DNA of 64,000 nucleotides from Candidatus Heimdallarchaeota archaeon. Its GTDB lineage: Archaea; Asgardarchaeota; Heimdallarchaeia; Heimdallarchaeales; Kariarchaeaceae. The stretch is taken from NCBI GenBank assembly GCA_026702845.1, contig JADCLS010000014.1, positions 102,956-166,955 of the forward strand, read 5' to 3'. The translations under genes and the position numbers were made by a program. Position 1 is the first letter of the stretch; every line of letters begins with the position of its first letter. Positions 10,047 through 17,903 of the stretch are shown piece by piece. The notes beneath the pieces are model-generated. The model saw only the letters and a list, made by a program, of their open reading frames with translations, was not told where the DNA came from and did not search any database.

Positions 10047-10592
10047 TTGAGATCAACAGCGGTTACCGTCCATTTTATCTGGCTTTCAGTTGCGATATTA
10101 CTAATTATTTCAGATTCAGCACAATATGAACCAGAGGTTGGATATATTGTTGCCTTCATCGCGTACCCCTTATATTATTTATACTACAAAAAAGGAAGTA
10201 ATGGTGCCAGAATAACACTGGCGATTCTAACCTTACCACTTGGAATAATTCTATTCTCTACTGGAGCAAAAAGGATATCAGATCCTATGAATAGACAATT
10301 TCAACCGCAATATCATCAAAATATGCAAGCTCAGTACATTCCTCAACAGCAATACCAACAATATCAGCAGGGTTATCAACAATATCCTCAAGGACAGTAC
10401 CCTACCAATCAACAATACCAGCAGGGATATCAGAATCAACAGCATCCTCAAGGGCAACATCCTCCAAATCAACAATATCAACAGGGATATCAAAATACTC
10501 AATATAACCCCTATTACCCTCAGCAATCTTCACAGAATAGAGAGAATCTTCAAGATTCGCAAACCAGGAAAGATGATAGTGATGAGGAATAA
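10047..10592 (+). CDS. Small multi-pass membrane protein with Gln/Tyr/Pro-rich prion-like tail
   Basis: The frame opens with a TTG at 10005, but the TTG at 10047 is preferred because GAGG sits 8 bases before it; the start remains uncertain. The product (about 181 residues) has three hydrophobic segments in its first 90 residues. The remaining half is strongly biased to Gln, Tyr, Pro, Asn and Gly and contains imperfect repeats of the type Gln-Gln-Tyr-Gln-Gln-Gly-Tyr-Gln. It ends in an acidic Asp-Asp-Ser-Asp-Glu-Glu. Such tails are disordered and can self-associate. The gene follows the SPFH gene on the same strand and may form a membrane scaffold with it. No family was recognised. Confidence 0.65.
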   Translation: MRSTAVTVHFIWLSVAILLIISDSAQYEPEVGYIVAFIAYPLYYLYYKKGSNGARITLAILTLPLGIILFSTGAKRISDPMNRQFQPQYHQNMQAQYIPQQQYQQYQQGYQQYPQGQYPTNQQYQQGYQNQQHPQGQHPPNQQYQQGYQNTQYNPYYPQQSSQNRENLQDSQTRKDDSDEE

Positions 10593-10689
10593 AGGTAAAA
10601 ACTACCTATTTATTTCTTAAATTACTATAAATTACCTAAATCTTGGATTTATTAAGTCTTCGTTCCCATATATTATATGAGGAATTACT

Positions 10690-11625
10690 ATGGATATAGA
10701 AAAAATTGTTATTATCACCCAACATACTTGGTTAGATGGGTTGATAGCGAAATACAATACTAAAGAGCAAGCAAAATTCTATATTGAGCACATGGGGGGA
10801 GATTTTGTTAACTATATAGAACAACATACAACATATTATTCAGCTTTACGGTTACTCAAACAACAAATTCCAAGTAGTATTAGATATCAAGTGGTAGAAA
10901 AATCATTTCTTCCAAATTTTCTCTTTGGTCAGAATGATCTAGTTGTTGTTTTGGGTAGAGATGGATTAGTTGTAAATACTGCCAAATATCTTCATACACA
11001 AATGGTCTTGGGGGTCAATCCAGACCCTGAGAGGATTGATGGAATATTACTTCCATTTAGTGTAGAGGATGTGGGTGAATGTCTGGAAGAAATTATTCAT
11101 GATAAGTATACTACAACTAAGATTAGCTTAGCAGAGGTGATTTTGAATACAGGTCAACGATTGGTGGGAGTCAATGATATATTTATTGGCCACAAATCTC
11201 ATCAGAGTGCCAGGTACAGTATCAGCTCAAATGATTGGACAGAGAAACACAGTTCCAGTGGGATAATAATAAGTACAGGAGTTGGTTCAACGGGATGGTA
11301 TAAATCAGTGGTTAGTAGTGCATTGAACATAGCTAATGCCATCCTTGGTTGTAGAACTGCCTATATTCATGATTATCAATTTCCCTGGGATGCTAATTTT
11401 CTCAAGTTTGCTGTTCGTGAAGCATGGAAAAGTAAAACAACTGGTAATGCTCTTACATTTGGTAGTATTAACCAAGGAGAGGAGCTTATAATAGAATCTC
11501 ATATGCCTGATGGGGGGGTTATCTTCTCAGATGGCATAGAAAAAGATAAAATTACCTTCAATTCAGGAACAATCGCAAGAATAAAGCTTGCAGATCGTAA
11601 AATAACTTTACTGACAAAGAAATAA
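10690..11625 (+). CDS. NAD(+) kinase-like protein
   Basis: This 311-residue protein matches the NAD kinase fold. A beta strand leads to Gly-Arg-Asp-Gly (residues 89-92), replacing the usual Gly-Gly-Asp-Gly phosphate-binding motif. A later Asn-Asp pair (Val-Asn-Asp-Ile-Phe-Ile) corresponds to the conserved Asn-Glu motif, and Ser-Thr-Gly-Val-Gly-Ser-Thr-Gly-Trp corresponds to the Thr-Gly-Ser-Thr-Ala-Tyr motif. It would phosphorylate NAD to NADP in the cytoplasm, although related family members act on sphingoid or diacylglycerol substrates. GAGG at 10679-10682 supports the ATG at 10690. The Gly-to-Arg change in the first motif is unusual and could alter nucleotide use. It is convergent with the CARF gene downstream. 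Confidence 0.7.
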   Translation: MDIEKIVIITQHTWLDGLIAKYNTKEQAKFYIEHMGGDFVNYIEQHTTYYSALRLLKQQIPSSIRYQVVEKSFLPNFLFGQNDLVVVLGRDGLVVNTAKYLHTQMVLGVNPDPERIDGILLPFSVEDVGECLEEIIHDKYTTTKISLAEVILNTGQRLVGVNDIFIGHKSHQSARYSISSNDWTEKHSSSGIIISTGVGSTGWYKSVVSSALNIANAILGCRTAYIHDYQFPWDANFLKFAVREAWKSKTTGNALTFGSINQGEELIIESHMPDGGVIFSDGIEKDKITFNSGTIARIKLADRKITLLTKK

Positions 11626-11734
11626 AATCGCAATCACATAATCTCGCTTTTAAATATAATCCTAATTCCAGAAAAAACCATTAGACCCTTATCTGTTCAA
11701 TAATTTGAGCAAAAAAAATCAATAAACACGTTAT

Positions 11735-12394
11735 TTAAGTCTTTAAATTGAGTATTAATTGACCCTCAGGAGTAATAATAGCTCTCTTCATACGTCCATC
11801 CAACTCTAATCTGATCAATCCTTGATTCTCTAGTTCCTTAATATGATAGCTAGCCATCTGTTTGGAAATTTCTAAATAATCCCTAACTTGATTGATTGCT
11901 CGAACCATGGTACCCCCTTGATCTGAAATTAAAGAAAGAATTTCAGTTTGTTGCTCATTAATCTGTATTGCTGATACTTTGGGCATTGGTAGTTCCAAGG
12001 TTCTTTCCTTTAGTGATTTATCTTCTCCCTTCACTTGTTCTATCATATAGAAGGCTTTTGCTCCAATAAGAACTGCTGAAACTGCTGCTGCTGCAGACAT
12101 CAATTTAGTACCACCAGTGATATTGACGAGAATTTCATCATGTTTATGATTTTTATATATCTCAATGATTTTATTGGTAATCGATGTCTGATCAAACATC
12201 TGGATCTCTTCCAGCTTACACTGTATATCCCAGTTATTCATCATTTCCTTAACTTCTAGTGCAGTACTTTTTGACCCTTCATTGTGGAGAAGATAGAGGA
12301 AATCGATGGAGTAGGATCGCACACCCTCAAGTATAGGGCTTGTACTTGTTCCCTGGGTGGCGATCTGTATGATCATAACAATAATATCATACAC
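11735..12394 (-). CDS. CARF domain - winged-helix regulator (Csa3-like)
   Basis: The first 130 residues look like a CARF (CRISPR-associated Rossmann fold) domain. There is an N-terminal beta strand with Ala-Thr-Gln-Gly-Thr-Ser, and later the signature strand and loop Asn-Ile-Thr-Gly-Gly-Thr-Lys-Leu-Met-Ser, which in this family binds cyclic oligoadenylate. The last 75 residues are a winged helix-turn-helix (Ser-Lys-Gln-Met-Ala-Ser-Tyr-His-Ile-Lys-Glu-Leu-Glu as recognition helix). The frame starts with GTG at 12394; AAGGAG lies immediately upstream, and an ATG six codons in (12376) is an alternative. It would act as a ligand-sensing transcription factor. No CRISPR array or cas gene is in the window, so it may regulate its neighbours, a small Gly-rich protein and a HEPN-like protein, which lie upstream on the same strand. 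Confidence 0.75.
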   Translation of the reverse strand: MYDIIVMIIQIATQGTSTSPILEGVRSYSIDFLYLLHNEGSKSTALEVKEMMNNWDIQCKLEEIQMFDQTSITNKIIEIYKNHKHDEILVNITGGTKLMSAAAAVSAVLIGAKAFYMIEQVKGEDKSLKERTLELPMPKVSAIQINEQQTEILSLISDQGGTMVRAINQVRDYLEISKQMASYHIKELENQGLIRLELDGRMKRAIITPEGQLILNLKT

Positions 12395-12426
12395 TCCTTA
12401 TTAAGAATTGATACGATCCTACGAAT

Positions 12427-12768
12427 TTAATCTTCTTTTATGAGTTCTGTTCCTCTCTCCTCTTTCATGAGACCTCGGGATAACTCACTGAAACCTTGAC
12501 CCATTCCTAGGAACCCTCTGCCAATATTATGAGCTGATGTCTGTACACCATCAATTACTCCTTCAAAGGTTCCCTGAAAAACATTCTTGATACCTTTTCT
12601 CTTCATCCCCGAATTAAAACCGTCTACAACCCTACCACCAACTCTAAGTGGAGTGTTTAAAACTTCTCGGGCGATCTTGTATACCTCTACATGGATGTCT
12701 GCCACACTGTCCGCAATTTTTGTTCCTCTTCCGGCTTCAAAAACTGTTTCCTTGTTTTGTTCACTCAT
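12427..12768 (-). CDS. Small Gly-rich protein of unknown function
   Basis: The ATG at 12768 is preferred over the longer frame, because a TATA-like TTTATTATA lies about 25 bases upstream (12789-12797), which fits a leaderless transcript. The product is 113 residues. Its middle and end contain Gly residues spaced along amphipathic helices (Val-Gly-Gly-Arg-Val-Val-Asp-Gly-Phe, then Ile-Gly-Arg-Gly-Phe-Leu-Gly-Met-Gly), reminiscent of small membrane-active or membrane-associating proteins, with an acidic end. No signal peptide and no family was recognised. It sits between the HEPN-like gene (51 bp upstream) and the CARF regulator (32 bp downstream), so an operon of three is likely. Confidence 0.6.
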   Translation of the reverse strand: MSEQNKETVFEAGRGTKIADSVADIHVEVYKIAREVLNTPLRVGGRVVDGFNSGMKRKGIKNVFQGTFEGVIDGVQTSAHNIGRGFLGMGQGFSELSRGLMKEERGTELIKED

Positions 12769-12819
12769 ACATGAATATACGCAACAGATATAATAAATTC
12801 TTCCTTTAACAGTCAAATA

Positions 12820-13509
12820 TCATTTTTGACTATCCAGTGGATACTGTTTCTCAAGGTTATCGATGAGATATATTACTAATATGAGTAATTCCTGGGTGGA
12901 ATCTTCTGTACGACCATGAAGTATATCATTTCTGTTCATTCTGAAATCATGAAGTATATCTGCTTGATCTTTGGTAATAATTGAATTATCCTTGCATTGT
13001 ACAATAAGCCAGAAAAGTTTCTTTCTCTCAGTTATCTCTATTTTAAGCAATCTACTCAAAAGAATTTCAAGTTTCCTGCTAAGCAAGGCATAGAGAAAGA
13101 TGGTGTCGGTAAGAGTGAGTAGTTTTCCCTTCTTCACTTCATTTACTATGTTATCATATTCGGTGATATCTAATGTTTCAGGCCTAAAAAAGGGATCTAA
13201 TTTATCTCTGAGAAAATCATCTGCAATCTCAAGAATTTCAGAAGTTCTGTGAATAGTGGTTTTAACAGATGATGTGATAAGATTCTTTGTTTTGTTGAAG
13301 AATCTATTGAAATTAGATTTTGCATTATACAGAAAAGCTTCTAGGTTGAATTCATTGACTTTTTGTTTTGTATCTTCTACTTTCTCCTTTGTTTTTATCT
13401 TACCTGTATGCATGGCATCTTTTGATTTAGAACGAGTTTCCCTCATCAATTCCAAGAAATCATTATACAATTTTGATTCACTGAATAAAGATTTTTGAGA
13501 ATCACCCAT
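12820..13509 (-). CDS. HEPN-like domain protein (possible RNase)
   Basis: The start at 13509 (Met-Gly-Asp-Ser-Gln) is chosen over a longer frame that begins at 13608, because the extra residues look non-coding. The 229-residue product has a charged helical N-terminus. A C-terminal all-helical domain contains Arg-Asn-Asp-Ile-Leu-His at 12916-12933, preceded by Asp-Phe-Arg-Met-Asn and followed by Gly. This fits the HEPN ribonuclease signature, Arg, a polar residue, then His after four intervening residues. Active HEPN proteins are metal-independent RNases in toxin, abortive infection and CRISPR effector systems, but some HEPN-fold proteins are inactive. It is next to a CARF regulator and divergent from an HNH nuclease. 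The HEPN call rests on the motif and predicted helices only. Confidence 0.55.
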   Translation of the reverse strand: MGDSQKSLFSESKLYNDFLELMRETRSKSKDAMHTGKIKTKEKVEDTKQKVNEFNLEAFLYNAKSNFNRFFNKTKNLITSSVKTTIHRTSEILEIADDFLRDKLDPFFRPETLDITEYDNIVNEVKKGKLLTLTDTIFLYALLSRKLEILLSRLLKIEITERKKLFWLIVQCKDNSIITKDQADILHDFRMNRNDILHGRTEDSTQELLILVIYLIDNLEKQYPLDSQK

Positions 13510-13678
13510 AGTAGAATCTGTCACTAGATGTATCAAATAGATAATATTAGTAAGATTTTCCTCGAGATGGCGATGAATTATCTCTATTCTAAGAAAAAAT
13601 GTTGTCAAACATTTGATTCTATGCTGATTTTGAGAATTGAGACAATATGTTTAACTCATTGCCAGCTACTGTCATTAT

Positions 13679-14680
13679 ATGAGCTTTTCCGAGACTATAA
13701 CAAAAGAAATTGATATTTTCAATAAGGCAAGACTACGTATAATTGAAAGAGCTGCAAAAGAAATTATTCGCAATTTCGATGATATTCAATCGAGAAAGCA
13801 ATATGAAGGATTTTTATATCCATTTAAACGTATAACTTCATCATCAAATAAGTTGGACAAAAATACCTATGAGGAGATCATGAAACGAATACATTTCAGG
13901 ATCTTAGAATTAATATACTCAGAAGGAAGAGTAAACGATCATAATTGGGATGGTAGAGAGGAAAAATTGAGAAAATTACTCTACCTTAGTGATAGTCAAT
14001 ATTTCAGAAAACCATGGAACAAAACTATATCAGCATCTGTTGCAAATATAATTACAGGAAACCAGGGAGGAATAAAGACCCAAATTGAAACCTCACAAGA
14101 TCTGATATTACTCATAGAATCTTGGCAATCAGTAGGTATGAGTCTAGATTGGGGAGCTATTGCCAAGAAAGTAAATATCAAACTCAAACAGATCGATAAT
14201 GTAGAAGAACGTATAGAATTCAAAAACAAGGCCAGTCCAGTATTAGCAGCCCTTGATAAGTATGCCAACCTTGAAAACAATATCAAATTTCCCAAGAAAG
14301 CCTTCTCAAAGAAAGAAGTTAAAACACGATTAGATGCAAGAGTCCAACGAAAACGCGTTGTGGTAGATGGTAAACATCTACGTGATCATATGATGACTAG
14401 AATGTACAAAAAAATGTATGACTACAAATGTGAATTAGAAAGTGATCACTGTGATGGCGAAATAGAGGTAAATCATAGAATCCCACTAAAATACGGTGTA
14501 AAACTAGGTGGGATTGATGCACTTGTGAATTACCAGCTCCTCTGTAGTAAACATCACAAAGAGATTGAACAGCCTGTGGTCAACAAACTGGATTCCATGC
14601 CTTCAGATTACGAGAAACTTGATTATCTCAAACAGGTATATCCAGAAGTCATTAAAATAAGCTTAACATTGAAGCATTAA
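13679..14680 (+). CDS. HNH endonuclease domain protein
   Basis: This 333-residue protein has a long helical, basic N-terminal region of unknown fold and a C-terminal HNH nuclease domain. The domain shows Cys251 and Cys258, the catalytic-type His266 in Glu-Val-Asn-His-Arg-Ile-Pro, Asn284, and Cys289-x-x-His292-His293. The cysteines should bind a structural zinc and the His/Asn residues a catalytic metal. The Val-Asn-His-Arg-Ile-Pro core is common in nucleases of restriction and homing systems. It begins 169 bp from the divergent HEPN-like gene, sharing an intergenic region, and overlaps the convergent gene that follows by 4 bp. The target is unknown; a defence role is inferred from the domain and neighbours. 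Confidence 0.8.
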   Translation: MSFSETITKEIDIFNKARLRIIERAAKEIIRNFDDIQSRKQYEGFLYPFKRITSSSNKLDKNTYEEIMKRIHFRILELIYSEGRVNDHNWDGREEKLRKLLYLSDSQYFRKPWNKTISASVANIITGNQGGIKTQIETSQDLILLIESWQSVGMSLDWGAIAKKVNIKLKQIDNVEERIEFKNKASPVLAALDKYANLENNIKFPKKAFSKKEVKTRLDARVQRKRVVVDGKHLRDHMMTRMYKKMYDYKCELESDHCDGEIEVNHRIPLKYGVKLGGIDALVNYQLLCSKHHKEIEQPVVNKLDSMPSDYEKLDYLKQVYPEVIKISLTLKH

Positions 14681-15354
14681 TCTTTTCGAAGAATTTTGAT
14701 AATAGGTAAGATGAACAGAGGGAAAATAATTGTTAGAGGATCGATTGGTCCCCAACCGAAGTACTCATCTCCTCGACCTCCAATCAATTCCCAATTAGAA
14801 TGATCCACTACAACTACACCATCATACAAACCGTATCTGCTCATTTGATATTGAATAGTATATTCTACAGTATTGTGAAGAAATAATTCTGCAAGTATTG
14901 TATTCACCTTAAATATAATTGAAAAATCAGATTCTGTTATATTTGACTTAAAATCTTTAATTTCTTGCATATTCGTGTCAATGGACAGAATGCGATATTG
15001 AATCTGTGTGTAATTATAGATGAAATCATGCATGACTTCTAGGTAAAGATTTTCACATAGACTTTCAGGACAAGTTTCAGTATAATCAAGAATCATAATG
15101 AGTGAGTTATTGAGATACCCATCTTGCTGTAAAGCACCATAGGTACTTAATTTCATGGTAACCTCTGAAATTTCCTCAACATAATTAGAATGATAATTAA
15201 TAATATCCATTGCACTGTATGCCCCCTCACATGGTTGTATAGATCCATCTATAAAACAGTCATCAATACTATCAGAAGATCCATCCTCCCAGATGGTTCC
15301 AGCACAATTACTGATGAACATCATGGTAATCAGAAGTAGAAATATTTTTTTCAC
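14677..15354 (-). CDS. Secreted Cys-containing membrane-anchored protein of unknown function
   Basis: A GTG start at 15354 follows GAGGATG about a dozen bases upstream. The 225-residue protein has a signal peptide (Lys-Lys-Ile-Phe-Leu-Leu-Leu), an ectodomain with several Cys residues, including Asp-Cys-Phe-Ile-Asp-Gly-Ser-Ile-Gln-Pro-Cys-Glu, and a C-terminal hydrophobic helix ending in Leu-Arg-Lys-Asp. The Cys/Pro-Cys-Glu arrangement and the following Tyr-His and Val-Thr-Met stretch resemble the protein at 8181-8759. The sequence Ile-Ser-Asn-Cys at the end of the signal resembles a lipobox only weakly, since Asn before Cys is atypical. It is surface-exposed by inference; its function is not recognised. 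Confidence 0.7.
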   Translation of the reverse strand: MKKIFLLLITMMFISNCAGTIWEDGSSDSIDDCFIDGSIQPCEGAYSAMDIINYHSNYVEEISEVTMKLSTYGALQQDGYLNNSLIMILDYTETCPESLCENLYLEVMHDFIYNYTQIQYRILSIDTNMQEIKDFKSNITESDFSIIFKVNTILAELFLHNTVEYTIQYQMSRYGLYDGVVVVDHSNWELIGGRGDEYFGWGPIDPLTIIFPLFILPIIKILRKD

Positions 15355-15454
15355 ACTAATAGTACATCCTCAAACCTATATAAAATATAACTAACGATTT
15401 CAGCTTTCATAATGCTATAATTCAAAGGACTAGATATCTTTCTTGCAAGATTCA

Positions 15455-16291
15455 CTACTCTTTAAAAATTGGAGCCATTGAAAGATAAATATGTTGTATA
15501 TCGATGTCATCTTCCTTGATTTTACCCTTTGTGAGATCGTTTTCTATTTCACTTTCAATCTCATTTTTCAATTGCTCTAACTTTTCTGCTAATTGGGAAA
15601 TTTCTGTCTTTAGTCTAATGAAATGAGAAAGCTTTGAGATTTTAACTTGCATGGGATGTGATACAAATGTACCTTTACCAAGTTTGATATTTGACAAATC
15701 CTTACCCTCGGATGCCATTTGAGCAAATTCCAGGTATTGTTGAGTTGCTAATACCTCGATATTAGAATTTAATTGGCCTCCTATAGTAAATACATTATAT
15801 AAAGTTTCTTTACCATATTTCTTTATCAACATTTTGGCCTCATTAATTGCCATATTTCTAAACTCTTCAGTAGTGACTGATTCAAGGTTTTCAATATCTA
15901 TATCAAAAGAATCGTCATTTTGCTGATCTTTTAGCTTGAGCATCTGATATTTCATTGCAATAAAACCAAAAGCTGAAAGCTTATAATATTTCTTTGATCC
16001 TCGAGTTGATAAAATTTTTTCAGCATCAATCTCAATAAAAGGTCTAATTGTGACATTTAACTCATTATCAAAGTACTCTTTGACTAGGTTATCCAAATGA
16101 CCAAGGGTAGTGCTTTTACTTTTGCCGATAAGATAAGCAATTCTTGATAGGTGTATAGAACCTATTGAGGAAAGAACTGTAATAATTGCATAATAACTAT
16201 TTGAACTAGAAATCCTGTTAAGGTTAGCATCTAACTCTATAAAGGTATATCCCTCAAATGTTTTTGTTTCATAATTGAGTGATGATTCCAT
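15455..16291 (-). CDS. Winged-helix transcriptional regulator next to an exporter
   Basis: The ATG at 16291 (Met-Glu-Ser-Ser) is used; the 30 extra residues in front of it overlap the divergent promoter. The 278-residue product has an ArsR/MarR-like winged helix in its N-terminal third (a short helix, then Arg-Ile-Ala-Tyr-Leu-Ile-Gly-Lys-Ser-Lys-Ser-Thr-Thr-Leu-Gly-His-Leu). A middle region may bind an effector, and a C-terminal coiled coil with Glu/Lys/Leu heptads suggests dimerisation. It is transcribed divergently from an MFS exporter, with palindromic sites between them, so it is likely to control that exporter and itself. The effector is unknown. Confidence 0.65.
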   Translation of the reverse strand: MESSLNYETKTFEGYTFIELDANLNRISSSNSYYAIITVLSSIGSIHLSRIAYLIGKSKSTTLGHLDNLVKEYFDNELNVTIRPFIEIDAEKILSTRGSKKYYKLSAFGFIAMKYQMLKLKDQQNDDSFDIDIENLESVTTEEFRNMAINEAKMLIKKYGKETLYNVFTIGGQLNSNIEVLATQQYLEFAQMASEGKDLSNIKLGKGTFVSHPMQVKISKLSHFIRLKTEISQLAEKLEQLKNEIESEIENDLTKGKIKEDDIDIQHIYLSMAPIFKE

Positions 16292-16392
16292 ACGACATGA
16301 ATAGTGCAAGATTACATAAGTGTTCGGTTTCAGAATACATTCGAAAGTGTAATAATGTTTATATATGTGGAAACCTACCATGTTAGTAAACA

Positions 16393-16413
16393 GAACGTTC
16401 TACTATCGAACGT
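16393..16413. promoter_or_regulatory. Candidate operator in the regulator/MFS intergenic region
   Basis: A perfect palindrome GAACGTTC (16393-16400) is followed by a second GAACGT (16408-16413), just before the MFS start at 16430. A TATA-like TTTATATAT lies around 16360-16368. Placement between a winged-helix regulator and an exporter makes these candidate regulator-binding sites. The motif is short and chance is possible. Confidence 0.4.
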
Positions 16414-16429
16414 ATACGGTTGTGATACA

Positions 16430-17800
16430 ATGTCTAATTCTCAAAAAATTTCCACCCCTGATCCTGAAAATGCACCAACTAGCGTAATAAAAAACCCTGA
16501 TTTTCTGAAGATTCTCTTTGGAGGATTAATATCCGATATAGGTACATACTTTACCTTTATTGCAATTATATTCTATACTCTGAAATTATCTTTGGAAGGC
16601 GGAATGACTGTTATTGAAGCTGGCCAGATGGTTGCACTTATAACTATTGTACAATTAATTCCATCTATTTTAGTTGGACCTTTTGCTGGAGTAGTAGTCG
16701 ATAGATTTGATCGTAAGAAAATTATGGTACTTTCTGATGTAATAGGAGGCACATCCTCTCTCGTTTTAATATTTGTAAATCAGTTATGGCAAATTTACCT
16801 GTTAACTGGAGTTTACTCTATTATCAGGGTTTTCTTTTATCCTGCAAGAGGTGCTGCATTTCCATTAATTGTCGAGAAAGAAGGATTGATGCAAGCCAAT
16901 GGTATGATCCAAATAACTGCTCAGATTTCTAAGATGATAGGCCCAGCACTAGCTGGTGTGATTATTGGATTTTTGGGGTATAATACTGCATTTATAATAG
17001 ATGCTATTTCATTTTACATTTCCAGTATACTGCTATTCACTATTACTAAAAATCTGAATGTAGAGAATAAAGGTGACCCACAGCATGTTATTACTGACTT
17101 TAAACAAGGATTTACTTTATCTTTCAAAGATCCCATAATAGGATTTATCATAGTTATACTAATATTCACCATGTTGGCCATAGGGGCAATTGATCCTCTA
17201 TTTGTCTTATATTTAACCCAGTATTTTGGATTAGGTGAGGCAGATTTTGGATATATTCTCAGCCTCAGTGCAATTTCTGGATTCCTAAGTGCAATATTGA
17301 TGACTACCCTCGGGAAAAACCTTAAGCGTAAAATCACTTTCATGTTACTTTCAATTGTAGTAATGGGGATCTCAATGACAATAATCGCCTATGCATCAGT
17401 ATTTTCATCCATTCCCATGCTTTATCTTGGAATGATCCTTGTAGGAGTGATCAATGTTCTCTTCAGTATACCTCTCAATGCATTGGTGCAGACGATAGTC
17501 GAGCCTAAACACCTTGGTAAGGTTTCAGCATTCTTATCTACTACAATTATTATCTCCCAACTTTCAGGAGCCGTATTATCTACTCAGTTACTTACCTGGT
17601 TCTCTATTGATGATATTTATTTTGTAGTCGGTTTTGGATTGCTTTTTATCGGGTTCCTTTCATTAATATTGGCCTATTCTCGCAATATAGAGTACTTGGC
17701 TCAAAGAAGAGAAGCTGAAAGTATGGTAGAAGGACAAGATATATCAGTTGAATATCACAAGCAACATGATAATGAAAGCTTAATAGTGTCTTCTGGATAA
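16430..17800 (+). CDS. MFS efflux transporter
   Basis: The ATG at 16430 (Met-Ser-Asn-Ser-Gln-Lys) is preferred; the longer frame runs into the operator region. The 456-residue product has 12 predicted membrane helices and a major facilitator motif A between helices 2 and 3 (Gly-Val-Val-Val-Asp-Arg-Phe-Asp-Arg-Lys-Lys). Overall it resembles the drug/macrolide/enterobactin exporter branch (MFS_3). It would export small hydrophobic compounds using the proton gradient. The adjacent divergent regulator suggests induction by a toxic substrate. Substrate cannot be told from sequence. Confidence 0.8.
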   Translation: MSNSQKISTPDPENAPTSVIKNPDFLKILFGGLISDIGTYFTFIAIIFYTLKLSLEGGMTVIEAGQMVALITIVQLIPSILVGPFAGVVVDRFDRKKIMVLSDVIGGTSSLVLIFVNQLWQIYLLTGVYSIIRVFFYPARGAAFPLIVEKEGLMQANGMIQITAQISKMIGPALAGVIIGFLGYNTAFIIDAISFYISSILLFTITKNLNVENKGDPQHVITDFKQGFTLSFKDPIIGFIIVILIFTMLAIGAIDPLFVLYLTQYFGLGEADFGYILSLSAISGFLSAILMTTLGKNLKRKITFMLLSIVVMGISMTIIAYASVFSSIPMLYLGMILVGVINVLFSIPLNALVQTIVEPKHLGKVSAFLSTTIIISQLSGAVLSTQLLTWFSIDDIYFVVGFGLLFIGFLSLILAYSRNIEYLAQRREAESMVEGQDISVEYHKQHDNESLIVSSG

Positions 17801-17875
17801 ATGTATTGTGAAATTATCAAACTTGCAAGAATTACTACCTAAATAAAACTAATAATCGTGCAATTCTCAAAGTGA

Positions 17876-17884
17876 TTTTATATG
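17876..17884 (+). promoter_or_regulatory. TATA box, leaderless start of propeller gene
   Basis: TTTTATATG lies about 24 bases before the ATG at 17904, the spacing expected when transcription starts at or next to the start codon in archaea. No Shine-Dalgarno is present. This supports 17904 rather than the TTG at 17898. Confidence 0.55.
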
Positions 17885-17903
17885 TAGTGGAAAATGATTG
17901 TCC

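Noticed and set aside
14677..15354. Lipoprotein lipobox at the signal peptide end
   Set aside because: Asn occupies the position before Cys, which is atypical, and a C-terminal anchor is already present.
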